Shown one piece after another: positions 26,225-38,490 of a stretch of DNA of 64,000 bases. Positions within the stretch are counted from its first letter, which is position 1. Each line of letters opens with the position of its first letter. The notes under the pieces are model-generated. The model was not told where the DNA came from and did no database searches. It worked only from the letters and a program-made list of their open reading frames with translations. The stretch is from NCBI RefSeq assembly GCF_016522065.1, contig NZ_JAEHFV010000001.1, positions 558,001-622,000 of the forward strand. The letters are read 5' to 3'. Origin of the DNA: Flavobacterium agrisoli. GTDB lineage: Bacteria; Bacteroidota; Bacteroidia; Flavobacteriales; Flavobacteriaceae. The position numbers and the translations under genes are program-made.

Positions 26225-27280
26225 CTAAGATATTAATGAATTCATGTCAATCACAAATCTGTACTTTACATCCCCTCTTTCCAAACGTTCAAATGCGGTA
26301 TTAACATCCTGAATATTGATTATTTCACTCTCAGCGGTAATGTTGTGCTTAAAGCAAAAATCCAGCATTTCCTGAGTTTCGGCAATTCCACCAATATTAG
26401 AACCTGAAAAACTTCTTCTACCCATAACAACATTAAATGCTCCTATCTCCAAGGCCTCTGGCGGAAGTCCAACAAGGACTACACTTCCGTCATGACGAAG
26501 CAGATTCAGATAAGTATTGACATCATGTTTTGCTGAAACTGTATCCAATATAAAATGTAGTTTTCTTGAATACTCCTGCATTTTTTCATTATCTGAAGAC
26601 AACACAGCCTCATCAGCTCCAAGTCGTATGGCGTCCTCTACTTTGGAAGGTGAAGTGGTGAAAACCGTGACATGCGCGCCCATCGCTTTCGCTATTTTAA
26701 TAGCCAAATGCCCAAGTCCGCCTATTCCAAGAATACCCACTTTCTTGCCTGGTCCTGCCTGCCAGTGTTTTAATGGTGAATAAACTGTAATTCCAGCGCA
26801 AAGCAGTGGTGCAGAAGCTGCCAAATCTTTGAACTCAGGCATATGAAGTACATACCTTTCATGACATACATAAGTTTTTGAAAACCCTCCTAACGTTGCT
26901 CCTCCAAGATATTTATCAGGACTGTTAAAAGAGTAAGTAGTTCCCTCGTCACAGAATTGTTCAATACCGTCATTGCAATATTCACAATTGTCGCAGCTGT
27001 CCACAATACAGCCAACTGCTGCCAGTTCACCCACTTTAAAATTGGTTACATGATCACCTACAGCTGTAACTCTTCCCACCATCTCATGACCAGGAACGAT
27101 AGGAAACATCGTTCCTCCAAAATCATCTTTAATCTGATGAAGATCAGAGTGGCAGATGCCACAATATAAAATTTCAAATTCTACATCATGAGCCTGAACT
27201 TTCCTGCGGTTAATTACCATTTCTTTTAGGGGTTCTGCTGCTGATGTTGTTCCGTATGCTTTTGTTTGTTTTGTTTCCAT
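26225..27280 (-). CDS. Zinc-dependent NAD(P)-linked alcohol dehydrogenase (CAD/YahK type)
   Basis: A 351-residue medium-chain dehydrogenase. Catalytic zinc ligands are in YCGICHSDLH and PGHEMVGRV. Structural zinc cysteines are in CDNCEYCNDGIEQFC. The Rossmann loop is VGILGIGGLGHLAIKIAKAMG. The family reduces aldehydes such as cinnamaldehyde-type compounds, usually with NADPH. It is cytoplasmic, with no leader. A paralog with a signal peptide is encoded two genes upstream in transcription order (28607-29740), and a cupin/CMD protein lies between, so the three probably act on related compounds. Confidence 0.88.
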   Translation of the reverse strand: METKQTKAYGTTSAAEPLKEMVINRRKVQAHDVEFEILYCGICHSDLHQIKDDFGGTMFPIVPGHEMVGRVTAVGDHVTNFKVGELAAVGCIVDSCDNCEYCNDGIEQFCDEGTTYSFNSPDKYLGGATLGGFSKTYVCHERYVLHMPEFKDLAASAPLLCAGITVYSPLKHWQAGPGKKVGILGIGGLGHLAIKIAKAMGAHVTVFTTSPSKVEDAIRLGADEAVLSSDNEKMQEYSRKLHFILDTVSAKHDVNTYLNLLRHDGSVVLVGLPPEALEIGAFNVVMGRRSFSGSNIGGIAETQEMLDFCFKHNITAESEIINIQDVNTAFERLERGDVKYRFVIDMNSLIS

Positions 27281-27306
27281 GTTGTTATTTATATATTTTG
27301 TTATTT

Positions 27307-28602
27307 TTATTTAGCAGGGAGTACTTCGTTCAGACAGGTAATTGCGTTTAATGTTCTGGGATAACCTACGTAAGGAATTAGCTGTGTCATTAAATTAATC
27401 AGTACCTGTCTGTCATTTCCAACTTTTGCATTTCCTGCAATATGTCCTTTGATCTGACTTTCTGTTCCACCCATTGCAATTAAAAATGATAATGTCACCA
27501 TTTCTCTTTTCTTTACATCAAGTCCATTTCTGGTAATATAATCGCCGAAGCAATTGGCTGATAAATATTTTTGAATGTGCAAAAGATCTTTTGGGGCGTT
27601 TTTGTACATTTCATCTACTCTCTCGCCCACAATTTCTTTTTGTTTAGCCAATCCTTTTTCCATTCTCGTCTCAGGTGTAGTGGTAGATTGACCTTCCAGA
27701 GGAAGCAAAATATTTCTTTCAGTGAATATTTCATTGGTGGCATTTAAAAAATCAATCACTTTTGAAATTCCAATATAAGGCACTGCCTGATAAAGTACCT
27801 CTTTAATTTCGACAGGCGAAATACCTGTATTTAAAGCGGCATTAACAAACATTTTATATTCTGTTAATGCCTGGCTGCCGATGGTAGAAGCCATAATAAT
27901 CAGCACACGGGTTTTAGTTTCCATTGCATCGTGATTTATCACTTCATCAAAGGCAAAATTATCAAATACTTCTATTAACTCAGGATCGGTCTCTTGTGCC
28001 TTTGACTGGTAATCGGGCCACAATTCTTCGTGGTTTTTGTGCGCTGTCGCAGTAATTTTTACCGGTGTCTGTACTGATTTTTCAGTAGTATAGCTATTAT
28101 ATTCCTCGTCATTTACGGACTGAAGCCACTCAGTTTTATCCTTGTCATATTCAGGAACAAGGGCAATGTGTCTCATCATAGTGCCATGGGATGCGCCGTG
28201 CCAATGCAATGCGTTTTTACGAATTTTAACTACATCTCCTTTCTGAATCAACTGGATAGGCTTGCCTTTTTCCTGATAGTATCCGATTCCTTCAATCACG
28301 AATAATACCTGTCCGCTGGAATGTTTGTGCCAATTTGTTCTGGCTTTAGGTTCAAAAGTTACGGTTCCGATATTGGTATTGTAACCTTCCTCCGGTTTTA
28401 CATTCATGTTAACCCACACTGTACCTATAAAATTGGTTGCCGGAGCCTGGACTCCTTTATCTGTAAATGATGTCATTTTTTGAGTTTTATTATTATTTGT
28501 CTGCGCATTTAGTGCCGTTATTGCTGTAAATAAGGACAGCATCAATAGCACCACAGATTTTACGCTTTTTTCGATATTCAATATTTGATTTGAATTCTTC
28601 AT
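27307..28602 (-). CDS. Exported cupin fused to carboxymuconolactone decarboxylase domains
   Basis: A 431-residue fusion. A Sec-type signal covers residues about 15-35 and ends in LNAQ. A cupin domain follows (NWHKHSSGQVLFVIEG and ALHWHGASHGTMMRHI supply the His ligands). Then come two carboxymuconolactone-decarboxylase/AhpD-like domains (around 225-300 and 320-425). This family includes gamma-carboxymuconolactone decarboxylases and peroxidase-like proteins, so the reaction cannot be fixed. The neighbouring exported dehydrogenase ends 4 bases before this gene begins, so the two are almost certainly co-translated and both act outside the cytoplasm. Confidence 0.82.
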   Translation of the reverse strand: MKNSNQILNIEKSVKSVVLLMLSLFTAITALNAQTNNNKTQKMTSFTDKGVQAPATNFIGTVWVNMNVKPEEGYNTNIGTVTFEPKARTNWHKHSSGQVLFVIEGIGYYQEKGKPIQLIQKGDVVKIRKNALHWHGASHGTMMRHIALVPEYDKDKTEWLQSVNDEEYNSYTTEKSVQTPVKITATAHKNHEELWPDYQSKAQETDPELIEVFDNFAFDEVINHDAMETKTRVLIIMASTIGSQALTEYKMFVNAALNTGISPVEIKEVLYQAVPYIGISKVIDFLNATNEIFTERNILLPLEGQSTTTPETRMEKGLAKQKEIVGERVDEMYKNAPKDLLHIQKYLSANCFGDYITRNGLDVKKREMVTLSFLIAMGGTESQIKGHIAGNAKVGNDRQVLINLMTQLIPYVGYPRTLNAITCLNEVLPAK

Positions 28603-28606
28603 CCGC

Positions 28607-29740
28607 TTACTTTAGTGTTTTCATATCAATCACATAGCGAAATTTCACTTTACCGTCCAGAACATTCTGATAGGCAACTTCAATGGCCTTAGAGGTAGCC
28701 GGAATAATTTCTACTTCAGGATAAATGTTATTCGCAATTGAATAATCCAGCATTTCCTGAGTTTCTTTAATACCTCCAATTTGTGAGCCGAATACTTTTC
28801 TATTACCCTGCCAGATCAGTTTATCAATTGGAATTATTGGCATTTTAGCGTAGGGAGGCAACCCTACAAAAGCCATCTGCCCATCGATTTTCAGCATTTT
28901 TAAATAGATATTCGGATCATAGCTCGCCGGAATCGTGCTGATAATAAAATTCAGAGAATTGTCCAAACCTTTTAAATCCTCAGGATTATTTACATTAACA
29001 TATTTTACCGCTCCCAATCGCTTGGCATCCGCGCGTTTCTCTTCGGTAATATCAAAAACGGTTACTTCTGCCCCTATCTTAACAGCGTACTGTACTGCCA
29101 TGTGACCTAAACCTCCAAAGCCTGCAACACCAACTTTATCTCCTTTTTTTACCTGTGCATAATGAATTGGCGAATAGGTTGTAATACCGGCGCACAACAG
29201 CGGTGCTACTTTTTTCATATCTGTATTGGCAGGCAGTTTAATGGCAAAATTTTCGGTAAGTACTATATTATTTGAATAGCCGCCTTGTGTAACTTCATTA
29301 TCATGAAACTGATCTTTGTCGTGATACGTAAGCACAACATCTTTGCAGTACTGTTCCAATCCCGCTTTACAGAAATCACATTTCCCGCAGGAATTGACCA
29401 TACAGCCTACACCCGCATAATCGCCGACTTTAAATTTGGTCACATTTTTTCCAACTTTACTCACGCGCCCTGCAATTTCATGACCGGGAACCATCGGGAA
29501 TTCTTCTTTTCCCCAATCTCCGTGTACGTGATGAATGTCACTGTGGCAGATACTTGCGTATAATGTTTCTATCAAAATTTCGTTGTCGCCAAGTGCGTGA
29601 CGGTTGAATTCAAAAGGTTTAAATTTTCCATCAGCAGCCAAAACGGCAAAACCTTTTGATGGTATTGTTTTATTTTGGGCCGTTACAGCATTTAGTAATG
29701 CCATAACTAATACGATTGTCAAACTCCATACTCTTTTCAT
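28607..29740 (-). CDS. Zinc alcohol dehydrogenase with an N-terminal signal peptide
   Basis: A 377-residue medium-chain dehydrogenase, paralog of the gene at 26225. It has ASICHSDIHH and PGHEIAGRV for catalytic zinc, CGKCDFCKAGLEQYC for structural zinc and VGVAGFGGLGHMAVQYAVKIG for the cofactor. Unusually, residues 1-21 (MKRVWSLTIVLVMALLNAVTAQ) form a good Sec signal ending in TAQ, so it is predicted to be periplasmic, where free NAD(P)H is scarce. Either the cofactor is carried tightly or the leader has another use. It is followed after 4 bases by the exported cupin/CMD gene. Confidence 0.85.
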   Translation of the reverse strand: MKRVWSLTIVLVMALLNAVTAQNKTIPSKGFAVLAADGKFKPFEFNRHALGDNEILIETLYASICHSDIHHVHGDWGKEEFPMVPGHEIAGRVSKVGKNVTKFKVGDYAGVGCMVNSCGKCDFCKAGLEQYCKDVVLTYHDKDQFHDNEVTQGGYSNNIVLTENFAIKLPANTDMKKVAPLLCAGITTYSPIHYAQVKKGDKVGVAGFGGLGHMAVQYAVKIGAEVTVFDITEEKRADAKRLGAVKYVNVNNPEDLKGLDNSLNFIISTIPASYDPNIYLKMLKIDGQMAFVGLPPYAKMPIIPIDKLIWQGNRKVFGSQIGGIKETQEMLDYSIANNIYPEVEIIPATSKAIEVAYQNVLDGKVKFRYVIDMKTLK

Positions 29741-29776
29741 ACTATCATTTTTATTTATTTGTAATTTTAGCTTTAC

Positions 29777-30349
29777 TTAATTGGGTTTACTTATTCCCAA
29801 GTTTTCATTTATATGTGAATCTGGATTTTGTACAAGAGTTGCTACAAACGCAGCAATACTTTTTCGTGAAATTGCCGTACCTTTCTCTGGTGTACCTTTT
29901 TGGGTGATTGCATAGTCTACTTCGTTAGCATTCGTGAACCATTCCGGTCTTAAAATGGTATAATCCAATCCTGAACTTTCTATCACATCGGCTAATTTTC
30001 TATACGGAACTAAAACCGGTTTCAAAGTCGTTTGATAAATTCCAATGGAACTGATAGCAATTATTCTTTTAACTCCGGCTTCCTGCATTGCTTTTACGAT
30101 ATTTTTCGACATTGCTTCCAAATTTCCTGCAAGGTTGACATAGACAATATCCTGGCCATCAATCGCATTTTTAAGTTTGTCATAATCCATGACATCGGCC
30201 TGAACCACAGTGCAATTGATGGTATCATTTTCGATCCTGCTTTTGTTTCTCGCCAACAATGTGAGATGAATATTTGGCACATGCTGCAAAGTGTCTATCA
30301 CATATTTTGCAAGGCTTCCGCTTGCGCCGATTACTAATACCTTTTTCAT
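29777..30349 (-). CDS. NAD(P)H-binding atypical SDR protein
   Basis: A 190-residue NmrA/atypical short-chain dehydrogenase-like protein. VLVIGASGSLAKYVIDTL (4-21) is the GxxGxxG cofactor loop. VYVNLAGNLEAMSKNIV and RIIAISSIGIY follow the fold, then LDYTILRPEWFTN, the usual C-terminal strand. Such proteins bind NAD(P) and may reduce quinones or act as redox sensors. It is cytoplasmic and lies in the redox cluster between the exported dehydrogenase and an MFS carrier. A tiny signal-peptide frame lies directly ahead of it. Confidence 0.82.
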   Translation of the reverse strand: MKKVLVIGASGSLAKYVIDTLQHVPNIHLTLLARNKSRIENDTINCTVVQADVMDYDKLKNAIDGQDIVYVNLAGNLEAMSKNIVKAMQEAGVKRIIAISSIGIYQTTLKPVLVPYRKLADVIESSGLDYTILRPEWFTNANEVDYAITQKGTPEKGTAISRKSIAAFVATLVQNPDSHINENLGISKPN

Positions 30350-30363
30350 GTTTTCTTTTTTTA

Positions 30364-30450
30364 TTATGTTATTATGTTATTATTTTGTGCATTCATGCAG
30401 CCTGTACACAGGCTGATAAGAATAATTGTTAACGACAAGATCCTTTTCAT
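30364..30450 (-). CDS. 28-residue lipoprotein-leader mini-ORF
   Basis: ATG 30448-30450 opens a 28-codon frame ending at TAA 30364-30366. It reads as a textbook lipoprotein leader, MKRILSLTIILISLCTGC, followed by only ten residues (MNAQNNNIIT). It lies 15 bases before the SDR start. Two neighbours have comparable leaders ending in NAQ or TAQ. It may be a stranded leader from a gene whose mature part was lost, a real lipid-anchored micropeptide, or a leader peptide controlling the SDR. An ATTATGTT-type repeat (TTATTATGTTATTATGTTATT) just downstream suggests slippage. Confidence 0.4.
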   Translation of the reverse strand: MKRILSLTIILISLCTGCMNAQNNNIIT

Positions 30451-30459
30451 AATAATCTT

Positions 30460-31683
30460 TTATATTGATTGAAATTGGTTGCTTTTTCGCAGGGCAAAAA
30501 ATCCTAAAATTCCTGAAACTGCTAACAATATTATTCCTGTTGTAAGAATATATTTGAAATTAATCAGGTCGGTTATATAACCCCAGGCGCCTGACATAAC
30601 TGCTCCTCCTAATGCCAGGGCAATAGCAATATTTGAGAATATCTGCGAATAGTCTTTGGTTCCAAAAACTGTCCTTACAAGCAAAGCAGTTTCCAATGTC
30701 ACACCTGCATATGCCCAACCAAATAGGAACCCGCCGATGATCATCAGCGCCATTCCGGTCTCACCTAATAAAAGAAATATAAAACCGATAATACCGAAGC
30801 CCACCGATGTCAATACCCCTGCCAAAGGACTTTTATCATTTATCCATCCTAATGCCACTTTGCCGACAGTTACCCCTAACATAATCGCAGAAGCCACAAA
30901 TGCTGATTGCTCTACGGTATAACCTGAATTATTTACATAGGTAGGCAGAAATAAATTGAGTGTAGAAACGGAGATCATAAGGAAAGTAAAAACAACCAAT
31001 ACATAAAACTCGGGGCTTTTGATGGCTCTAGAATAATCTGTTCCTGTTTTTGCCTGCTCAACAGTTGCTTTATCATTACCGAATGGCAGCAATCCTTTGT
31101 CTTCAGGATAATTTCGCAGCAACAGCCCAAGCAATGGTGTTACAATAGCAAGGACAATGATTCCGAAAATCAGATAGGTGTTCCTCCAGCCGTATTCTGC
31201 AATAAGGTGACCGGCAAGCGGATTAAATAAAACACCTCCGATGCCGGAAGCGGCACTGCAGAGTCCAATGAAAAAACCAACCCTGGTTTTAAACCAACGG
31301 TTTATAAGAATGGGATAACTCAGGTATAAAAGGAAGGCAAGGCATATCCCGGTAATGGCACCGGCAACGTAAAAGTGCCATGCAGCACTAAATTGCGACA
31401 TGCCGAGATATAGTAACCCTGTAATACCAGAACTGATTGTAAGCAGCCACCGTGCGCTGTAGTTGTCCATCATTTTTCCCGCTATGGAAAGCATCAGGAA
31501 TGAAAATGCATTAATGAAGGTCATATATAAACCAAAATCCCCCACTGAAATACCAAGAGCTGAGCTGACTGGTTTGTAGAAAATACCGGCGCAGCTCATC
31601 ACAAAACCGATGTTTATGCCCATAATAAGACAACAGCAAAAAACGATGACGTAACCATAATGAAATTTGGCAGGTGTTGACAT
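30460..31683 (-). CDS. MFS transporter, oxalate/formate-antiporter type
   Basis: A 12-helix major facilitator of about 407 residues. The start is set at ATG 31683 (STPAKFHYGYVIVF) because the longer frame would overlap the upstream SDR gene and adds a non-hydrophobic leader. FHYGYVIVFCCCLIMG and the repeat of six plus six helices fit the OxlT/monocarboxylate branch. RWFKTRVGFFIGLCSAASGIGG is the central signature. It probably exchanges small organic acids; the true cargo is unknown. The SDR gene ends 10 bases upstream of the chosen start, so the two are co-transcribed. Confidence 0.82.
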   Translation of the reverse strand: MSTPAKFHYGYVIVFCCCLIMGINIGFVMSCAGIFYKPVSSALGISVGDFGLYMTFINAFSFLMLSIAGKMMDNYSARWLLTISSGITGLLYLGMSQFSAAWHFYVAGAITGICLAFLLYLSYPILINRWFKTRVGFFIGLCSAASGIGGVLFNPLAGHLIAEYGWRNTYLIFGIIVLAIVTPLLGLLLRNYPEDKGLLPFGNDKATVEQAKTGTDYSRAIKSPEFYVLVVFTFLMISVSTLNLFLPTYVNNSGYTVEQSAFVASAIMLGVTVGKVALGWINDKSPLAGVLTSVGFGIIGFIFLLLGETGMALMIIGGFLFGWAYAGVTLETALLVRTVFGTKDYSQIFSNIAIALALGGAVMSGAWGYITDLINFKYILTTGIILLAVSGILGFFALRKSNQFQSI

Positions 31684-31693
31684 AATAGAAGTT

Positions 31694-32536
31694 TTAATTT
31701 TTTTCTGGCTGAAGTGGACCGTAGAAGTATGAAGCGGTTGCACCACCATCTATTAAGAAATCTGCTCCTGTTATAAAAGCCCCGGATTTGGACAGTAATA
31801 ATTCTGCTACATTGGCTACTTCATCTGCGATACCCGGACGGCCGGCAGGACTCTTGGCAAACATATTTTTATAGAAATCTCCGCGAGGTCCGTTAATCTC
31901 ATCAAGAGCAAGAGGTGTAATGATGATACCTGGAGAAATTGAGTTGACACGTGCGCCTCTTTCTCCCCATTTTACAGCTTCTGCCATCACCCTTTTGCCG
32001 TTGGCCCGTTTTGCCATTTGGTATGCGTGGAGTGTATCTTTTATATTTGCAGGTTGAAGCATTTCCAGCTGCAGTAACTCTTCAACTGGTGTCATTGCCA
32101 GTAACCTGTCCTGCTCTGCACTCAAAGCAGGCATTCTATAGCCGGACTGGCTGGAAATAACGACACCTGTTCCGCCTGGCTTAATCACTTTGCCAAACTC
32201 TTCTAGCAAAAGTGACGTTCCATAAAGATCCACACTCAAAATCTGCTCAATAGATGCTTGGCTTGGCGATACACCTGCGGCGTTAATAAACATGGAAATT
32301 TCGCCTTCCTTTTGAGCGGCTGCAATTAATGCAAGAACTGATGCTCTCGACGAAATATCAACTTTAAATGGAACAGCATCAAAACCAGCTTCCGTTAGTA
32401 TTTTCGAGATGGATTCAGCATTTTCCAGCTTCCAGTCGGCGACAAATATTTTATTTCCGTAACCTAACCTTCTGGCGATAGCCAGTCCAAGCTGGCCCGC
32501 GCCTGTCAATACGATTATATCTTTATTATTTTTCAT
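31694..32536 (-). CDS. SDR family oxidoreductase
   Basis: A classical short-chain dehydrogenase of about 280 residues. Start ATG 32536 (KNNKDIIVLTGAGQLG) is preferred to an upstream one that adds 17 unrelated residues. TGAGQLGLAIARRLG is the cofactor loop, INAAGVSPS the NAG-type motif, ISSQSGY supplies Ser, YQMAK the catalytic Tyr and Lys, and SPGIIITPLA the PG motif. The protein carries an insert between the Ser and Tyr motifs (RMPALSAEQDRLLAMTPVEELL). Substrate unknown. Its gene is coupled to an MFS carrier, suggesting import and reduction of one compound. Confidence 0.83.
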   Translation of the reverse strand: MKNNKDIIVLTGAGQLGLAIARRLGYGNKIFVADWKLENAESISKILTEAGFDAVPFKVDISSRASVLALIAAAQKEGEISMFINAAGVSPSQASIEQILSVDLYGTSLLLEEFGKVIKPGGTGVVISSQSGYRMPALSAEQDRLLAMTPVEELLQLEMLQPANIKDTLHAYQMAKRANGKRVMAEAVKWGERGARVNSISPGIIITPLALDEINGPRGDFYKNMFAKSPAGRPGIADEVANVAELLLSKSGAFITGADFLIDGGATASYFYGPLQPEKN

Positions 32537-32613
32537 CTTTTTTGTTTTATATGTGCTATAAAATGTTTTATCTAAAAAGTCATTCAATAGCCAATTATTA
32601 GTACTCCTAATTA

Positions 32614-33237
32614 TTACAGCATCGAAATTTTCCGTAGCCAGCTTTCAACCTGTTCTTGTGCCTTTTTTTGTTTGTTACCTTCCATGACAAATAAAACACC
32701 GTCTTTTTCTTTTCCGCCTTCGATTGTAAAGCCTTCTAATATGTTGCTATCTGGAGATAATTTCTTCACATCCCGAAAACCACTTCCAACTCCATATCCG
32801 GCATTGGTATTAAATGGTATAATAGTTTTTCCCTTTAATTGATATTGGCTCAAAAAACTTTTCATTGGAGGAGGCAGCTGCATGCCCCAGGTTGGGAAGC
32901 CAAAAAATATAACGTCGTACTTTTCTATGTCGGCAATTTTTGTTTTCAATGGCGGTAAATAGCCTGCAGCATTTTCTTTTGCTACCTGATCTACAGTCTG
33001 CGTGTAATTTTCGGGATAAGGCGTTTGCAGCTCAACCGCTGCAAGATCACCGTCAACGTACTTTTGAATCATCTCAGCTATAGCTTTGGTATTATTTGTC
33101 CGTGATAGATAAACAATCAGGATTTTTTTATCTGCAGCAGGCTCCAGCGCTTCATCTGGCGCGTTCTGTGCTTGTGAACAAGACCAAAAAAGGCAGACGG
33201 TGATTACTAAACCTGCTATATTTTTTATCTTTTTCAT
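32614..33237 (-). CDS. Lipoprotein-anchored flavodoxin
   Basis: A flavodoxin-like protein of about 207 residues with a lipoprotein leader: MKKIKNIAGLVITVCLFWSC, lipobox LFWSC. After a short linker the flavodoxin fold begins with KILIVYLSRTNNTKAIAEM, whose Ser/Thr-rich loop binds FMN phosphate, then IFFGFPTWGMQLPPPMKSFL and IIPFNTNAGYGVGSGF. ATG 33237 is chosen over an upstream TTG. Flavodoxins normally carry electrons in the cytoplasm, so a lipid-anchored periplasmic form is notable and fits the exported dehydrogenase and cupin/CMD protein nearby. The aldo/keto reductase gene ends 7 bases before this start. Confidence 0.83.
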   Translation of the reverse strand: MKKIKNIAGLVITVCLFWSCSQAQNAPDEALEPAADKKILIVYLSRTNNTKAIAEMIQKYVDGDLAAVELQTPYPENYTQTVDQVAKENAAGYLPPLKTKIADIEKYDVIFFGFPTWGMQLPPPMKSFLSQYQLKGKTIIPFNTNAGYGVGSGFRDVKKLSPDSNILEGFTIEGGKEKDGVLFVMEGNKQKKAQEQVESWLRKISML

Positions 33238-33244
33238 AATCAAT

Positions 33245-34719
<1,475 letters not shown>

Positions 34720-34748
34720 TTGTTTAATTTAAATCAGAAAGAAGCCTT

Positions 34749-35597
<849 letters not shown>

Positions 35598-35621
35598 TTA
35601 GTAGTTAATTAAAAAGATGAA

Positions 35622-36599
<978 letters not shown>

Positions 36600-36757
36600 T
36601 TATATTTTATTTTAATTCTAACCTAATAATCTTGTTAACTTTTTTGATAATACAAAGTTCCTTCAATAATGTGATCGGGAGATTATACATATTACTGTTA
36701 TTATTACCATTTTTACTGATTTGAACAAATGGGCTAACTAATTAGCAATCTGAGTAG

Positions 36758-36765
36758 TATATTTG
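36758..36765 (+). promoter_or_regulatory. Promoter -7 box (TATATTTG) for the araC-type gene
   Basis: An exact TAnnTTTG match 22 bases before ATG 36788, giving a leader of about 15 bases. A TTG at the expected -33 spacing is not clear, as often in regulated promoters. The opposite-facing reductase cluster begins about 190 bases away, so the same region should hold its promoter. Confidence 0.45.
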
Positions 36766-36787
36766 TACGACAATTATATGATACATC

Positions 36788-37684
36788 ATGGAACAAATTA
36801 TAAAAGTTGAAAAAATAGCTCAGTACAATAAGCTAAAAGGTGTTGATACCCAGCATCCTTTAATTAGTGTATTTGATAATTCAAAAACAAAAGCACTACC
36901 AAATAACAGTCGTATGCATTTTGGCTTTTATGCTATTTTTCTAAAGGCGGGTAAATGCGGTGAACTTAAATACGGACGAAACAATTATGATTACGATGAT
37001 GGGACAATGGTATTTGTTGCCCCTGGACAGGTAATTGAAGTGAAAAACGAAGAAGATTATCAGCCCACCGGATTAGCATTGTTATTTCATCCTGACCTTA
37101 TAAAAGGTACAACGTTAGGCAAACAAATGAGCCAATACTCTTTCTTTTCCTATGACTCACATGAGGCACTGCATTTATCATTAAAGGAACAGCAGATTAT
37201 AAGGGATTTAATCAATAAGCTAGAATATGAACTTAATCAGTCAATTGACAAGCACAGCAAAAGCATCATTACTAACAATATTGAGCTGCTGCTTAATTAT
37301 TGCGTCAGATTTTATGACAGGCAGTTTATAACCCGTGAAAATATAAATACCGACATTTTATCAAAATTTGAGAATCTGTTAAATGAATATTTTCAATCGG
37401 AAAACACACAAAATTTCGGTCTGCCCTCAGTTGGTTATTTTGCAGATCTTTTGAACCTTTCCTCCAATTATTTTGGAGATTTAATTAAAAAAGAAACTGG
37501 TAAGTCAGCTCAGGACCATATTCAGTTAAAATTAATCAACTTAGCCAAAGAAAGAATTTTTGATACTGAGAAATCCATTAGCCAAATCGCATTTGAACTT
37601 GGATTCAAGTATCCTCAACACTTTAATAGAATGTTCAAAAAAAATACTGGTTATACTCCGATTGAATATAGAAGTTTAAATTAA
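36788..37684 (+). CDS. AraC family transcriptional regulator
   Basis: A 298-residue regulator. Residues 1-180 form a cupin-like ligand domain (FGFYAIFLKAGKCGELKYGR and GTMVFVAPGQVIEV). The C-terminal 100 residues hold the double helix-turn-helix: PSVGYFADLLNLSSNYFGDLIKKETG, then SISQIAFELGFKYPQHFNRMFKKNTGYTPIEYR. It faces away from the reductase cluster starting at 36.6 kb, the usual layout for a regulator that activates the neighbouring genes when its ligand is present. It has its own -7 box. The effector is unknown. Confidence 0.88.
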   Translation: MEQIIKVEKIAQYNKLKGVDTQHPLISVFDNSKTKALPNNSRMHFGFYAIFLKAGKCGELKYGRNNYDYDDGTMVFVAPGQVIEVKNEEDYQPTGLALLFHPDLIKGTTLGKQMSQYSFFSYDSHEALHLSLKEQQIIRDLINKLEYELNQSIDKHSKSIITNNIELLLNYCVRFYDRQFITRENINTDILSKFENLLNEYFQSENTQNFGLPSVGYFADLLNLSSNYFGDLIKKETGKSAQDHIQLKLINLAKERIFDTEKSISQIAFELGFKYPQHFNRMFKKNTGYTPIEYRSLN

Positions 37685-37903
37685 GTTTCATTTAATTAAA
37701 TTTTAAGTGCAATTGTACGTGCATTTGTTCTATCAGAAACTATTGGCCCAGCGTTTAATAAGGTTCACAATAAATATTCTAGCTCCATTTATCACTGAAT
37801 ATTTCGCAATTGGTAATTTACCATACAATAAGCATTAATAAAAAATGAAAGGCTAGTGCAGAGAAAAATCTCTACATTAACCCTTCGCTTTCTAGTAATT
37901 TAT

Positions 37904-38447
37904 TCACTTCTGGTTAATGATAGTAAGTTTCTTTTTCATTTCGCTCAATTCCTTCTCCATCCTCTCAATTGTTTGGATAGTTAAATTACCCGATACATCT
38001 TCCTTATCTGCCAGTATTTTTTTTTAATCCCTGCATCTCGCGACCGATGGCTGCCTGTTCAATTATTGCATATTCTTCGGTCTGCTTTACAGATGAATGA
38101 CCAAGCATTTCTTTTACGACACGTATAGGTACATCATTACCGAGAGTTGCAGTACTTGCAAAAGTTCTTCTAGCTTTATGTGTATTTAAAATCACATGTA
38201 ATCCACATATTTCAGCAATTTCTTTTAGATATTCATTCATTTTCTGGTTTGAGATCACAGGAAGAACAGATCTTCTTTCTAAACAAAGTGGATGTTCTCT
38301 GTACTTTTCCATTATTTAGAGAGCTTTAGGCAATAATGGTATGTTGGTTGGAAATCCCGTTTTTTGACACTCTGACATAATACATTTCTCACCATTCAAA
38401 CCTATTTTTATTTTGTTTGTCTTTAATTGCAAAACATCAACTGAGAT
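37904..38447 (-). pseudogene. Decayed tyrosine integrase (catalytic part)
   Basis: A broken phage-type integrase of the Bacteroidota kind. Reading from 38447: ISVDVLQLKTNKIKIG, GEKCIMSECQKTG, PTNIPLLPKAL, an in-frame TAA (38316-38318), then IMEKYREHPLC, HKARRTFAST, MLGHSSVKQTEEYA with the catalytic Tyr, and MQGLKK. A run of nine A residues (near 38024) then shifts the frame; in the other frame the normal coiled tail continues (ILADKEDVSGNLTIQ to INQK) and stops at 37904-37906. The N-terminal DNA-binding half is missing and the homology stops 44-57 bases from attachment-like repeat copy C. So it has at least three lesions and is inactive. Confidence 0.85.
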
Positions 38448-38490
38448 TTAAGAAATAAATTAAATACTGAATTAAAAGAATTTGAAAGTC

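Noticed and set aside
38423..38445. A GGTGC-type first element for copy C
   Set aside because: The expected position reads TTAATTGCAAAACATCAAC, which belongs to the integrase reading frame, and the doubled GGTGC motif is absent.
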